From NCBI RefSeq assembly GCF_009764265.1, contig NZ_RWIR01000060.1:124001-188000 (forward strand): a stretch of 64,000 nt of DNA. Reading direction: 5' to 3'. Source of the DNA: Pseudomonas sp. PB101. Lineage in GTDB: Bacteria > Pseudomonadota > Gammaproteobacteria > Pseudomonadales > Pseudomonadaceae. Positions 48,727-56,902 of the stretch are shown piece by piece. The notes below the pieces were generated by a model. It did no database searches. It saw only the letters and a list, made by a program, of their open reading frames with translations, and was not told the origin of the DNA. The stretch's first letter is position 1, and each line of letters starts with the position of its first letter. The translations under genes and the position numbers were made by a program.

Positions 48727-49440
48727 ATGGAAAAACGTGAAGAACTCTACCGCGGCAAAGCCAAGTCGGTTTACAAGACCGACGACGCTAACCGTTTGAT
48801 CCTGCTGTTTCGCAACGACACTTCGGCGTTCGACGGCAAGCGTATCGAACAGCTCGACCGCAAAGGCATGGTGAACAACAAGTTCAACGCCTTCATCATG
48901 CAGAAGCTCGAAGCTGCCGGCGTGCCGACCCAGTTCGACAAACTGCTGGGCGACAACGAATGCCTGGTCAAGAAGCTGGACATGATCCCGGTCGAGTGCG
49001 TCGTGCGTAACTACGCCGCCGGCAGCCTGGTCAAGCGCCTGGGTGTCGAGGAGGGCTTGAAACTCAACCCTTACACCTTCGAGCTGTTCCTGAAGGACGA
49101 CGCCAAGGGCGACCCGTTCATCAACGAATCCCACGTCGTGGCATTCGGCTGGGGCACCGCCGAGCAACTGGTTCGCATGAAAGACCTGTCGCTCAAGGTC
49201 AACGAAGTCCTGAGCAAACTGTTCGACGACGCCGGCCTGCTGCTGGTCGACTTCAAGCTGGAATTCGGCGTGTTCCACGACGGCTCCATCGTCCTCGGTG
49301 ACGAGTTCAGCCCGGACGGCTGCCGTCTGTGGGACAAGGCCACCAAGAAGAAAATGGACAAGGACCGCTTCCGTCAGGGCCTCGGTGACGTCATCGAAGC
49401 CTACGAAGAAGTCGCCAATCGTCTGGGCGTACCGCTTTAA
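48727..49440 (+). CDS. purC: SAICAR synthetase
   Basis: 237 residues. REELYRGKAKSVYKTDDANRLILLFRNDTSAFDGKR is the ATP-binding N-terminus, and PVECVVRNYAAGSLVKRLGV and LVDFKLEFG...DEFSPDGCRLWD are the substrate and metal segments. PurC joins aspartate to CAIR in the purine pathway. AAGCGGAGCCC upstream is an adequate ribosome binding site. The protein is complete and conventional. Confidence 0.97.
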   Translation: MEKREELYRGKAKSVYKTDDANRLILLFRNDTSAFDGKRIEQLDRKGMVNNKFNAFIMQKLEAAGVPTQFDKLLGDNECLVKKLDMIPVECVVRNYAAGSLVKRLGVEEGLKLNPYTFELFLKDDAKGDPFINESHVVAFGWGTAEQLVRMKDLSLKVNEVLSKLFDDAGLLLVDFKLEFGVFHDGSIVLGDEFSPDGCRLWDKATKKKMDKDRFRQGLGDVIEAYEEVANRLGVPL

Positions 49441-49484
49441 CCGACGCAAGCATCTGAAAGCACAGAAATATTTCGCTTAGGGGG

Positions 49485-49513
49485 TTCGCTTCCGGCGAAA
49501 GTGTTGTTATGAT
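49485..49513 (+). promoter_or_regulatory. Candidate promoter of tRNA-Ser
   Basis: TATGAT at 49508-49513 is a good -10; TTCGCT at 49485-49490 with 17-bp spacing is a weak -35. A GC-rich GCGCGCC discriminator follows directly before the tRNA, as is usual for stringently controlled genes. Confidence 0.45.
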
Positions 49514-49523
49514 GCGCGCCGTT

Positions 49524-49613
49524 GGAGAGATGCCAGAGTGGCCGAATGGGACGGATTCGAAATCCGTTGTACCTTCACCGGTACCTAGGGTTCGAATCCC
49601 TATCTCTCCGCCA
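49524..49613 (+). tRNA. tRNA-Ser (CGA)
   Basis: 90 nt including an encoded CCA. Acceptor strands GGAGAGA and TCTCTCC pair perfectly. The anticodon stem ACGGA/TCCGT encloses TTCGAAA, giving anticodon CGA, which reads TCG. A long variable arm (TACCTTCACCGGTA) confirms class II tRNA-Ser. The T-loop is GGTTCGAATCC. Confidence 0.96.
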
Positions 49614-49620
49614 TTACATG

Positions 49621-49659
49621 GAAAAAGCCCCGTAGCTGAAAAGTTACGGGGCTTTTTCG
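49621..49659 (+). terminator. Rho-independent terminator of tRNA-Ser
   Basis: GAAAAAGCCCCGTA...TACGGGGCTTTTTC is a long stem with flanking A and T tracts, starting 8 bp after the tRNA. The next 190 bp (49660-49848) show no gene. Confidence 0.92.
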
Positions 49660-49848
49660 TTTCTGAAGTTTTTTCAGTAGTTTTCGCTGCCGGTGGCCCG
49701 CCCCCGAATCCACTGGAAGCCCCGTCACTCAGGGTGTCAGGTGCGAAATATCCCCTGACATTGAAAATAGCCGCCCTGGAAACGCCTCCTCTACTCTGCT
49801 TGCGCAGGTTACTGACCTGCAGTCACCAGCAATCGCAAGGAGCGAGCA

Positions 49849-50040
49849 ATGTATTTTGAGATTTACAGGCAAATCCGCGGCACCCTTCTGACTGGCAGGG
49901 GCCAGTGGCGGTGGCGGTTGAAGGCGGGGAATCATGAAACGATTGCCAGCGGGGAGTCTTACGTCAACAAGGGCGATTGCATGCATGCAATCAACTTGAT
50001 CAAGGGGACCTGCGAGCAGACCCCGATCAAGGAAATCTAG
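49849..50040 (+). CDS. DUF1508 (YegP-like) small protein
   Basis: 63 residues from ATG 49849, with AAGGAGCG upstream. One DUF1508 unit is visible: FEIYR...QWRWRLKAGNHETIASGESYVNKGDCMHAINLIK. Family members usually carry one or two such beta-beta-beta-alpha units and are of unknown function. The gene is monocistronic, with a hairpin after it. Confidence 0.82.
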   Translation: MYFEIYRQIRGTLLTGRGQWRWRLKAGNHETIASGESYVNKGDCMHAINLIKGTCEQTPIKEI

Positions 50041-50055
50041 TTTGAGGAGGGTGAA

Positions 50056-50074
50056 GCTGCTCGTTCAGAGCAGC
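50056..50074 (+). terminator. Possible terminator after DUF1508 gene
   Basis: GCTGCTC-GTTCA-GAGCAGC is a perfect 7-bp stem 15 bp past the stop, followed by CTCGTTCTC rather than a true U-tract. Confidence 0.5.
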
Positions 50075-50248
50075 CTCGTTCTCAACCCGCCCTACGGCTG
50101 GGTATGGCCCGGTTTTCTCTTGAACAGTTCGTAGACGTCCTTGTGTGTGGAGTTGTGCAGGGTTTTGTCCTGTTGGACCTGAGTCGGATAGACGTCACTC
50201 GCCTCAGCTACCTAAACTGTCATCAGATTTGGGGATCGGGGACAGTGG

Positions 50249-51175
50249 ATGAATCGCAACGAACTGCGCAAGGCGGATATCAACCTGATGGTGGTGTTCG
50301 AAACACTGATGCTCGAGCGCAATGTCACTCGGGTGGCGGAGAAGCTGTTTCTCGGTCAGCCGACCATCAGCTCTGCACTCAACCGCTTGCGTGCGATGTT
50401 CAATGATCCACTGTTCATACGTGTAGGCCATCGCATGGAGCCGACAGCGCGGGCAGAGGAGATCATCAGGCACCTGTCGCCGGCGCTGGATTCCTTGTCC
50501 GTGGCCTTGAGCCTGACCCATGATTTTGACCCGGCCAGCAGCACGATGACGTTCCGCATCGGCTTGTCCGACGATGTCGAATTCGGCCTGTTGCCGCCAT
50601 TGCTGCGAGCGCTGCGCCAGGAAGCGCCAACAGTGGTGTTTGTGGTGCAGCATGTCGATTACTGGCGGATTCCCGACTTGCTGGCGTCCGGCGATATCAC
50701 GGTGGGTATCAGCCAGACTCGCGGCTTGCCGGCCAATGCCAAGCGCAAGTTGTTGCGGCACATCCAGCCCAGCATTTTGCGCGCCGATGCCAGCGACACA
50801 CCGCTGACCCTCGATGAATATTGCGCGCGGCCGCATGTACTGGTGTCCCATACCGCCAACGTCAGTGGCTACGCCGACGAGTGGCTGGCGGAAATCGGCC
50901 GCACGCGCCAGGTGGTGCTCTCGGTGCCGCAATACAGTTCGTTGCCGGCACTGCTCGCCGGGACGGACCTGATTGCCAGCCTGCCGGACTACACCGCCGA
51001 GGCGATGGCTGCATCGGGAATGCTGTACAAGGAACCCTTTCCGTTCAAGACGCCGACCCTGGATCTGTCCATGGTCTGGCTCAGTCATGTCGATACCGAC
51101 CCTGCCGAACGCTGGTTGCGCTCGCGCCTGGAGGCGTTCATGAGTGAGCGTGCCGTTTTACCGCTGCCCGAATGA
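50249..51175 (+). CDS. LysR-family transcriptional regulator
   Basis: 308 residues. The helix-turn-helix lies at about 10-68 (DINLMVVFETLM, then TRVAEKLFLGQPTISSALNRLR). The effector domain contains FRIGLSDDVEFGLLPPLLRALR at the start of the inducer-binding subdomain and ALLAGTDLIASLP towards the C-terminus, typical of NodD/LinR-like members. It precedes the 5-carboxymethyl-2-hydroxymuconate isomerase-like gene on the same strand by 55 bp, so the two may be related. The effector is unknown. Confidence 0.9.
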   Translation: MNRNELRKADINLMVVFETLMLERNVTRVAEKLFLGQPTISSALNRLRAMFNDPLFIRVGHRMEPTARAEEIIRHLSPALDSLSVALSLTHDFDPASSTMTFRIGLSDDVEFGLLPPLLRALRQEAPTVVFVVQHVDYWRIPDLLASGDITVGISQTRGLPANAKRKLLRHIQPSILRADASDTPLTLDEYCARPHVLVSHTANVSGYADEWLAEIGRTRQVVLSVPQYSSLPALLAGTDLIASLPDYTAEAMAASGMLYKEPFPFKTPTLDLSMVWLSHVDTDPAERWLRSRLEAFMSERAVLPLPE

Positions 51176-51230
51176 ATCGGACGGCGCTCTGTTATACGTA
51201 CGTCCTTTCCATTCACCAAGGAGTCAACTC

Positions 51231-51596
51231 ATGCCCCACCTGCACATGGAATACACCGCCAACCTGACTGACCTGAATGCCGATGTGGCGTTGATGCGGT
51301 TGAACAATACGCTGGTGGGTTCCGGTCAGTTTGCTGCCGAATTCGATATCAAGAGCCGCGCGGTCAAGGTCGAGACGTTCAAGGTCGGCACGGCGCTGGC
51401 TGAACGGGCGTTCGTGCACGTGAAACTGGCACTGTTGAGTGGTCGTTCCGCACAGATCAAGAAACAACTCTCCGACAGTCTGCTGGCGGTGTTGCAGGAC
51501 TTGTGCGAGTGGCCGAGCGGCGTTGAGGTCCAGTTGTGCGTGGAAATTCTCGACATCGATCGCGATTCCTACAGCAAGACCGCCATCAACAACTGA
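51231..51596 (+). CDS. 5-carboxymethyl-2-hydroxymuconate Delta-isomerase-like tautomerase
   Basis: 121 residues from ATG 51231, with AAGGAGTC upstream. Residue 2 is Pro, which becomes the N-terminal catalytic base after Met removal, as in the tautomerase superfamily. MPHLHMEYTANL and VHVKLALLSGRSAQIKKQLSDSLLAVL match the CHMI (HpaF) family. In the homoprotocatechuate pathway this enzyme isomerises 5-carboxymethyl-2-hydroxymuconate. No other hpa gene is nearby, so it may serve a different substrate. It ends 3 bp from the convergent LysR gene. Confidence 0.83.
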   Translation: MPHLHMEYTANLTDLNADVALMRLNNTLVGSGQFAAEFDIKSRAVKVETFKVGTALAERAFVHVKLALLSGRSAQIKKQLSDSLLAVLQDLCEWPSGVEVQLCVEILDIDRDSYSKTAINN

Positions 51597-51599
51597 ACA

Positions 51600-52547
51600 T
51601 CAGGCGCTTTCCTGCTCGACACAGGCCTGTATCACTTGCGCTCGCAGCCAGGTGTTGGCGCTGTCCCGGTCAACACTTTCGTGCCACTGCATGTCGAGGG
51701 TGAAACCCGGTAAGCCTTCTGGCGCTTCACGGTGATCGAAGGTGTCGGCACTGGCCAGCAATCGCTGGATGCGCCGGGGCAGGGTCAGGGCGTAGTCGGT
51801 GCCGGTAATCAGCTTCAGCGCTGCACTGTAACTGTTGGCGCGTGCGACGATCTGGCGCTGTTGTGCCTGCTGCGCGAGCCAGCCGTCGACCATGTTGGTC
51901 GCGGACGTCCAGGGTGTCGGGAACACGTGTCGACGTTCGACATAGGTTTGCAGGCTCAAGCGCGGTTCCGCCGGCGTGGCGCACTTGTCGAAAACACACA
52001 CCAGATCATCTTCGAGCAGCGTCTGCGATTTGAAGTCGGCGTGACGGCGATGAAAGTTCGGACCGAAGCACAGCACCAGGTCGAGGCTGCCGTCGCGCAA
52101 CGCTTCGGCAGGGATCTCGGCTTGGAGTTTGAACACATTGACCATCACCGGAAGATCGGCGAGGGCGAAGGCTTTCAATAAGCGTGGCAGGATCCACTGT
52201 TCGAAGTATTCCGGTGCACAGATATTGAAAGTCACGGCCTGCAGGCCAGGGTCGAACGCGGCTGGCCCCGCGTGACAGAGATTGATGCTTTCGAGAATTT
52301 TCAGTGCGTGAGGGTACATCGCGCCGGCCTTGCCGGTGGGCTGCATGCCGCCGGTGCGGGTATTGATGAACAGTTCGTCCTCGAAGCTGTTGCGCAGCTT
52401 TTTCAGGCAGTAACTCACCGTGGACTGGCTGACGCAAAGCGTCTCGGAGACGTCGGTGACACTGTTCTGCTCGAACAGGGCGACGAACACCATGAGGTCC
52501 TGCATGTCGAGCTTTCTGAGCGAATTGCTGTTGAGCATCCATTGCAT
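51600..52547 (-). CDS. LysR-family transcriptional regulator
   Basis: 315 residues from ATG 52547; ATG 52538 is an alternative. The helix-turn-helix spans about 15-72 (MQDLMVFVALFEQNSVTDVSETLCVSQSTVSYCLKKLR). The effector domain is normal in length. It is convergent with the tautomerase gene and precedes no gene on its own strand within the window, since the EamA gene lies upstream of it on the same strand. Target and effector are unknown. Confidence 0.9.
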   Translation of the reverse strand: MQWMLNSNSLRKLDMQDLMVFVALFEQNSVTDVSETLCVSQSTVSYCLKKLRNSFEDELFINTRTGGMQPTGKAGAMYPHALKILESINLCHAGPAAFDPGLQAVTFNICAPEYFEQWILPRLLKAFALADLPVMVNVFKLQAEIPAEALRDGSLDLVLCFGPNFHRRHADFKSQTLLEDDLVCVFDKCATPAEPRLSLQTYVERRHVFPTPWTSATNMVDGWLAQQAQQRQIVARANSYSAALKLITGTDYALTLPRRIQRLLASADTFDHREAPEGLPGFTLDMQWHESVDRDSANTWLRAQVIQACVEQESA

Positions 52548-52652
52548 CTCGTTGCGCCCCTTGCGCTGACCGTGTGCAAGGGTGAGCGAATGATCCTAGC
52601 GGAATGAGGGAGCAGGGAGAATGTCCCGCAGGAAGTTTCGCCCGGGAGCTTT

Positions 52653-53570
52653 TCAGCCCTGGACCACCACCGACACGGTGCGACGGCTGGACAGCAACAA
52701 CGCGAACATGCCGATACCTACCAGTACCGCGCCGGCCAACTCCAGCGGCAGCGGCATCTGGCGCCCCCAAACCCAGTGAAACACGGTGATGAACAGCGTG
52801 CTCAGGTAGATGTAGGAAATAACCGAGGACGGCGCGATTACGCCGATGGCCCGGTGCAGCAGCCAGAACGTCGCCAGGGTGGCGAACACCGCCAGATACA
52901 TCAGCCAATAGAAGTCGTTGAGCGTCAGCAATGATGCCGAGCGCCAACCGCCACTCAAGCCACAGAACAGCAGCAGAAACAGCGCACCGAACAGCATGTT
53001 CCAGAATGTCATGGGCACCGGCCCGCGCCCCTTGAGGCAATCGACTTTCAGGCGTTGGCTGAGAGGGGCATAGAGTGCCATCGCCAGGCAACCTAGGCCG
53101 TACACCGTCAGCGCGTACGGCGATGGCCATTCGCCGGGGCCGGTGCCTTTCATGATCAGCAACACTGCCCCGGCAGCGGCGAGCAGCATCGGCACAATCC
53201 GTTGTTGCAGACGGCTGTCAGGTGTCAGCACGGCTTCGAAACCCAGGGTCATCAACGGAACCAGGGTGAACATCGTCCCGGTGTTGACGGCCGAGGTGTA
53301 GCGCAATGCTTCGAACAGCGAACCGAAGTACAGCGCGAGCAGCAGGCCGAGCGCCGCGTGACCGAGCAGCCCGCGTACGGTCATGACGGCATCGCCTTTG
53401 AGCAACAACAGCGGTAGAAACACCAAGGCACAAAACAGCAGGCGCAAACCGGTCAGCAGGATCGGGTCGATGGCCTGGCTGACTTGCGCCGCCGCGGAAA
53501 ACGATGCGGCGATCAACAAGGCCCACAGCAGCATGCTGGCGTGAGCGGCGGCGAAACCGGTGGTTTTCAT
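52653..53570 (-). CDS. EamA/DMT-family transporter
   Basis: 305 residues with ten predicted membrane helices arranged as two EamA repeats. LLALYFGSLFEALRYTSAVNTGTMFTLVPLMTLGFEAVL is the end of the first repeat, and LAVFATLATFWLLHRAIGVIAPSSVISYIYLSTLFITVFHWV the end of the second. These are inner-membrane metabolite exporters of varied substrate. It starts 13 bp after the MFS gene stop on the same strand, so the two are probably co-transcribed. Confidence 0.9.
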   Translation of the reverse strand: MKTTGFAAAHASMLLWALLIAASFSAAAQVSQAIDPILLTGLRLLFCALVFLPLLLLKGDAVMTVRGLLGHAALGLLLALYFGSLFEALRYTSAVNTGTMFTLVPLMTLGFEAVLTPDSRLQQRIVPMLLAAAGAVLLIMKGTGPGEWPSPYALTVYGLGCLAMALYAPLSQRLKVDCLKGRGPVPMTFWNMLFGALFLLLFCGLSGGWRSASLLTLNDFYWLMYLAVFATLATFWLLHRAIGVIAPSSVISYIYLSTLFITVFHWVWGRQMPLPLELAGAVLVGIGMFALLLSSRRTVSVVVQG

Positions 53571-53583
53571 GGCTGGCTCCGGG

Positions 53584-54768
53584 TCAAAGGATGTGGCGGC
53601 TGTAGTGCCTTGGGTTGAAGCGCAAAACCATCAGCATCATCAGCGCCATGACCGCTGTCAGCGACCACCAGGCCCATTCAAAGCTGCCGAGCCGGTCGCG
53701 GATTATCCCGGCCAGCAGCGGCGACAGGCTGGCGATCAGGTAGCCGATGCCTTGCACGAATGCGGTCAGGCCACCGGCGCGCATGGGATTGTCCAGATGA
53801 TCCAGCGATACGATCAGGCTCATCGGGAACAGGCCGCCAATTCCCAGTCCCAGCAGGCATGGCCACATCAGGCTCAAGTGCTGCGGGCTTAGAATCAGTC
53901 CGCAGAAACCAACGATGATCAGTGCAAGCAAGACCATCAGCACGACGCGGCGATCGCGGCTGCGATTGGCGATGACGGGTGTCAGCAGGCCCGACAGCAC
54001 TTCCATGGCGGTCAGGAACCCGAGCAGCAACCCGGCCTGCTGTTCGCTCCAGCCCTTTTCCACGTAGTACGGCGCCAGCCAGGCCAGCACACAGGTGTAG
54101 GACGCAGTGCCCAGGCCAAAGAAGATCGCGAGTAACCACGCGCGGGAATTGGCGAAGAACGAACCGTTACTGGAGGCCTTTGCATCCAGTGTCGGTATCT
54201 GCGCCCGTTGGGTACCCCAGAACAGCAGTGCCAGCACGGCGAGAACCACCCAGATCGCCAAGCCCATGCGCCAGCTGCCGGTGCGTTCCATCACCAGTGG
54301 CGCAAAGGACGCACCCAAGGCGGCACCGCCCATGATCGACGTGACGTAGAGCCCCATGCACAGGGCAACGTGGGCGCTGAAGCGGGATTTGATCAACGCA
54401 GGCATCAGGGCCTGGATCAGGGCGATCCCGATACCTGCCAGCACTGCGCTGAGCAGCAACTCCATGGCTGAATCAAGGAACAACCGCGAAACCGTGGCCA
54501 TGCCGATGATCAGCAACGACAACACCACCGTGCGTTGATCGCCGAGTCGCTGGCTGACGCGCAGGCCGACAAACATCGCCAGTCCCATGGCCATCACCGG
54601 CAAGAGGGTCAGCAGTGAAGCCAGGCTGAAACTCAGCGCGATGTCCTCGCGAATCGCCGAGAGCAGGGGCCCGACTGCGGCCATGGATGGACGCAGGTTC
54701 AGGGCGACGAGAACGATGCTGAACATCAACCAGAGGGCGGGGCGGGTGGTAGCGCGGGTGTTTTCCAT
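53584..54768 (-). CDS. MFS transporter, CynX/NimT family
   Basis: 394 residues and twelve membrane helices. VALNLRPSMAAVGPLLSAIREDIALS at TM1 is the CynX/NimT signature, the group containing the cyanate carrier CynX and the 2-nitroimidazole exporter NimT. GIGYLIASLSPLLAGIIRDRLGSF near the C-terminus is also characteristic. It is the first gene of a two-gene unit with the EamA transporter. Substrate is unknown. Confidence 0.9.
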   Translation of the reverse strand: MENTRATTRPALWLMFSIVLVALNLRPSMAAVGPLLSAIREDIALSFSLASLLTLLPVMAMGLAMFVGLRVSQRLGDQRTVVLSLLIIGMATVSRLFLDSAMELLLSAVLAGIGIALIQALMPALIKSRFSAHVALCMGLYVTSIMGGAALGASFAPLVMERTGSWRMGLAIWVVLAVLALLFWGTQRAQIPTLDAKASSNGSFFANSRAWLLAIFFGLGTASYTCVLAWLAPYYVEKGWSEQQAGLLLGFLTAMEVLSGLLTPVIANRSRDRRVVLMVLLALIIVGFCGLILSPQHLSLMWPCLLGLGIGGLFPMSLIVSLDHLDNPMRAGGLTAFVQGIGYLIASLSPLLAGIIRDRLGSFEWAWWSLTAVMALMMLMVLRFNPRHYSRHIL

Positions 54769-55330
54769 GATCAGGCCTGGAACGGTAGGGTTGCGATTAG
54801 GCGCGTGAGGCCTCGAGGTCGCAAATCAGAAAGTCTGGCGATCTATTTAGAAATTAGATCCTGTGGGAGCGAGCTTGCTCGCGAAGAGGGAGTGTCAGCC
54901 GACATCAATGTTGAATGACACACCGTATTCGCGAGCAAGCTCGCTCCCACAGGGAATGGTTGAATGTTTAGCCAGACAATATCCAAAGTTCTTCAAATCC
55001 TGATTTAACGACTCAAGCCGGCGTGTGACGCTGCGGGTCATCTGTTTTCTGCGGTTCTCTCTATGGACGGTTGGCCAGTCACAAGCCACTTCAAGGCAAC
55101 CACCGACGCTCGAGCGTCGAGCCTTGGTCGTCGCTTCACGCCCGCCACCGCGCCAAATCTCTCTGCACTTCCTTCTGAACTGGCCTTCTGGGCGCTGTGG
55201 CATTGCCGCCATGCGCGCCCGCCGGATTCCTGCTTTTTCCGCTGATTGTTCCTACATGTTCCGCTTGATGGCGGAATTAAAGTGCGGGTGCTTTTGCGCA
55301 CCCGTCTGACACGGAAAAAAGTGAGTTCCC
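54769..55330. other. Non-coding region between MFS and polyamine synthetase genes
   Basis: 562 bp. It holds the REPIN at 54861-54953, then about 250 bp (55020-55260) that is open in several frames on both strands but has no convincing start or family match. A hairpin CGGGTGC-TTTTGC-GCACCCG (55285-55304) lies 26 bp before the next ATG. No clear promoter was recognised. Confidence 0.45.
54861..54953. repeat. REPIN
   Basis: CTGTGGGAGCGAGCTTGCTC and GAGCAAGCTCGCTCCCACAG flank a spacer containing GACATCAATGTTGAATGACA. The same spacer core recurs in the REPIN at 61907-61999. Confidence 0.9.
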
Positions 55331-56713
55331 ATGAGTTGTGCCACGACCTCGTTTGCCACCCGGCAAGAAGCCCTGACCTTTCTGGAGCAGAACCCGGACA
55401 TCGAAATGTTCGAGCTGTTCATCCTCGACAACAACGGTGTGCCGCGGGGCAAGCTGCTGCACCGGGACGAGTTGCTGGCGGTGTATGAAAGCGGGCGGCC
55501 GTTGCCGAGCACCATCCTCGGCCTGACCATCAACGGCGATGACGTGGAGAACTCCGGGCTGGTCTGGGATGTCGGTGATATCGACTGCCGCGCCTACCCG
55601 GTCAGCGGCAGCCTCACGCGCATGCCGTGGCGCCTGATACCGACCGCGGCCGTGCAGGTCAGCATGCACCCGACCGAGGGAATGCCCGCCACCATTGCCG
55701 ATCCCCGCCACTTGCTGGCGAAAGTCATCGAAGGTTTGCAGGCAGACGGCTATTACCCGGTCATGGCGGCGGAACTGGAGTTCTACCTGCTGGACCAGCA
55801 ACGCGACAGCAATGGCCGGCCGCAACCGGCACGGGATGTCGATGGCGGGCGCCCGCGCGGCACTCAGGTCTATGGTTTGCGCGAGCTTGAACAGATCGAA
55901 CCGTTCCTGGCCGATCTCTATAGCGCCTGCAAGCTCCAGGGGATTCCGGCGCGCACGGCCATTTCCGAATACGCGCCGGGGCAGGTGGAAATCACCCTCG
56001 AACACCGCACCGACGCGCTACAGGCGATGGATGAAGCGGTGCGCTACAAGCGTCTGGTCAAGGGCGTGGCGCACAAGCACGGCATGACAGCCTGCTTCAT
56101 GGCCAAGCCTTTCGATGACTTGGCCGGTACCGGGATGCACATGCACGTGAGCCTGGCGGACAAGGACGGCAACAACCTGTTCGCCAGCGAAGCTCCGGAC
56201 GGGACGCCACTGCTCAAGCAGGCGGTCGCGGGCATGCTCAGTACCTTGCTCGATTCGCTGTTGCTGTTCTGCCCCAACGCCAACTCCTACCGTCGATTCC
56301 AGGCCAACAGCTATGCACCTCTGGCGGCCACCTGGGGCGTGGACAATCGCACCGTGAGTTTGCGCGTACCTGGCGGGCCGGCGTATTCCAGGCACATCGA
56401 GCATCGTATCTGCGGCGCGGATGCCAACCCGTACCTGGCGGCTGCGGCGATTCTGGCCGGTATCCATCGCGGTATCCGTGAACAACTCGATCCCGGTGCG
56501 CCGGTGGAGGGCAATGGCTACGCCCAGGCTACGAAACTGTTGCCGACTGACTGGCTGACCACATTGCGCTCGCTGGAAGGTTCCAGTTGGGCCAGGGAAG
56601 CCTTCGGCGGCCAGTTCCTCGGTGTCTATCTGGCGGTGAAACGCGCCGAGTATCGCCAATTCATGGGGGAGGTCGGTGAGCAGGACTGGCGCTGGTATCT
56701 GCACCAGGCTTGA
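55331..56713 (+). CDS. Gamma-glutamylpolyamine synthetase (glutamine synthetase family)
   Basis: 460 residues. It is a glutamine synthetase-fold protein with metal-binding acids in MAAELEFYLLD and EYAPGQVEITLEH, and FMAKPFDDLAGTGMHMHVSL and VSLRVPGGPAYSRHIEHRICGADANPY as nucleotide and substrate loops. The pattern is that of PuuA/SpuI/PauA enzymes, which ligate glutamate to putrescine or another polyamine to start its catabolism, rather than of GlnA (no adenylylation Tyr motif seen). Pseudomonas has several paralogues; exact polyamine preference is unclear. It ends at a strong terminator. Confidence 0.87.
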   Translation: MSCATTSFATRQEALTFLEQNPDIEMFELFILDNNGVPRGKLLHRDELLAVYESGRPLPSTILGLTINGDDVENSGLVWDVGDIDCRAYPVSGSLTRMPWRLIPTAAVQVSMHPTEGMPATIADPRHLLAKVIEGLQADGYYPVMAAELEFYLLDQQRDSNGRPQPARDVDGGRPRGTQVYGLRELEQIEPFLADLYSACKLQGIPARTAISEYAPGQVEITLEHRTDALQAMDEAVRYKRLVKGVAHKHGMTACFMAKPFDDLAGTGMHMHVSLADKDGNNLFASEAPDGTPLLKQAVAGMLSTLLDSLLLFCPNANSYRRFQANSYAPLAATWGVDNRTVSLRVPGGPAYSRHIEHRICGADANPYLAAAAILAGIHRGIREQLDPGAPVEGNGYAQATKLLPTDWLTTLRSLEGSSWAREAFGGQFLGVYLAVKRAEYRQFMGEVGEQDWRWYLHQA

Positions 56714-56720
56714 GCCGAAA

Positions 56721-56764
56721 CTGAACCAAAGCTGAACTATTCTCAAATAGTCTTAAAGTTTAAG
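56721..56764 (+). promoter_or_regulatory. Candidate response-regulator sites upstream of eptA
   Basis: CTGAAC is repeated with an 11-bp period (56721-56726 and 56732-56737), the geometry of OmpR-family sites. A perfect inverted repeat CTTAAA-G-TTTAAG follows at 56752-56764. PmrA and ColR, which control eptA-type genes in other bacteria, bind tandem sites of this general kind. The elements lie before the terminator of the preceding gene, so a role at the eptA promoter is tentative. Confidence 0.35.
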
Positions 56765-56773
56765 GCAGGTCTT

Positions 56774-56801
56774 GAAGCCAACTAATCGTTGGCTTCTTTT
56801 T
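56774..56801 (+). terminator. Rho-independent terminator of the polyamine synthetase gene
   Basis: GAAGCCAAC-TAATC-GTTGGCTTC followed by TTTTT is a perfect 9-bp stem with a U-tract. It argues against the eptA-type coding sequence starting as far upstream as 56789. Confidence 0.9.
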
Positions 56802-56902
56802 CACAAAAAATTGATGGTTGGCTTCCTAAAATTAGAACTGTCCCGGTAAATGAAATTTTCACATTTACCCAGGGCACTTCTTATCAGGACCTGCCAAACC
56901 TC

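Noticed and set aside
55063..55245. 60-residue frame before the polyamine synthetase gene
   Set aside because: Starts within a region open in several frames, with no ribosome binding site and no family match; kept only as a possible repeat block.
56789..56902. Upstream start of the eptA-type gene at TTG 56789
   Set aside because: This start lies inside a perfect terminator stem and adds residues not typical of EptA; ATG 56903 gives the family length.
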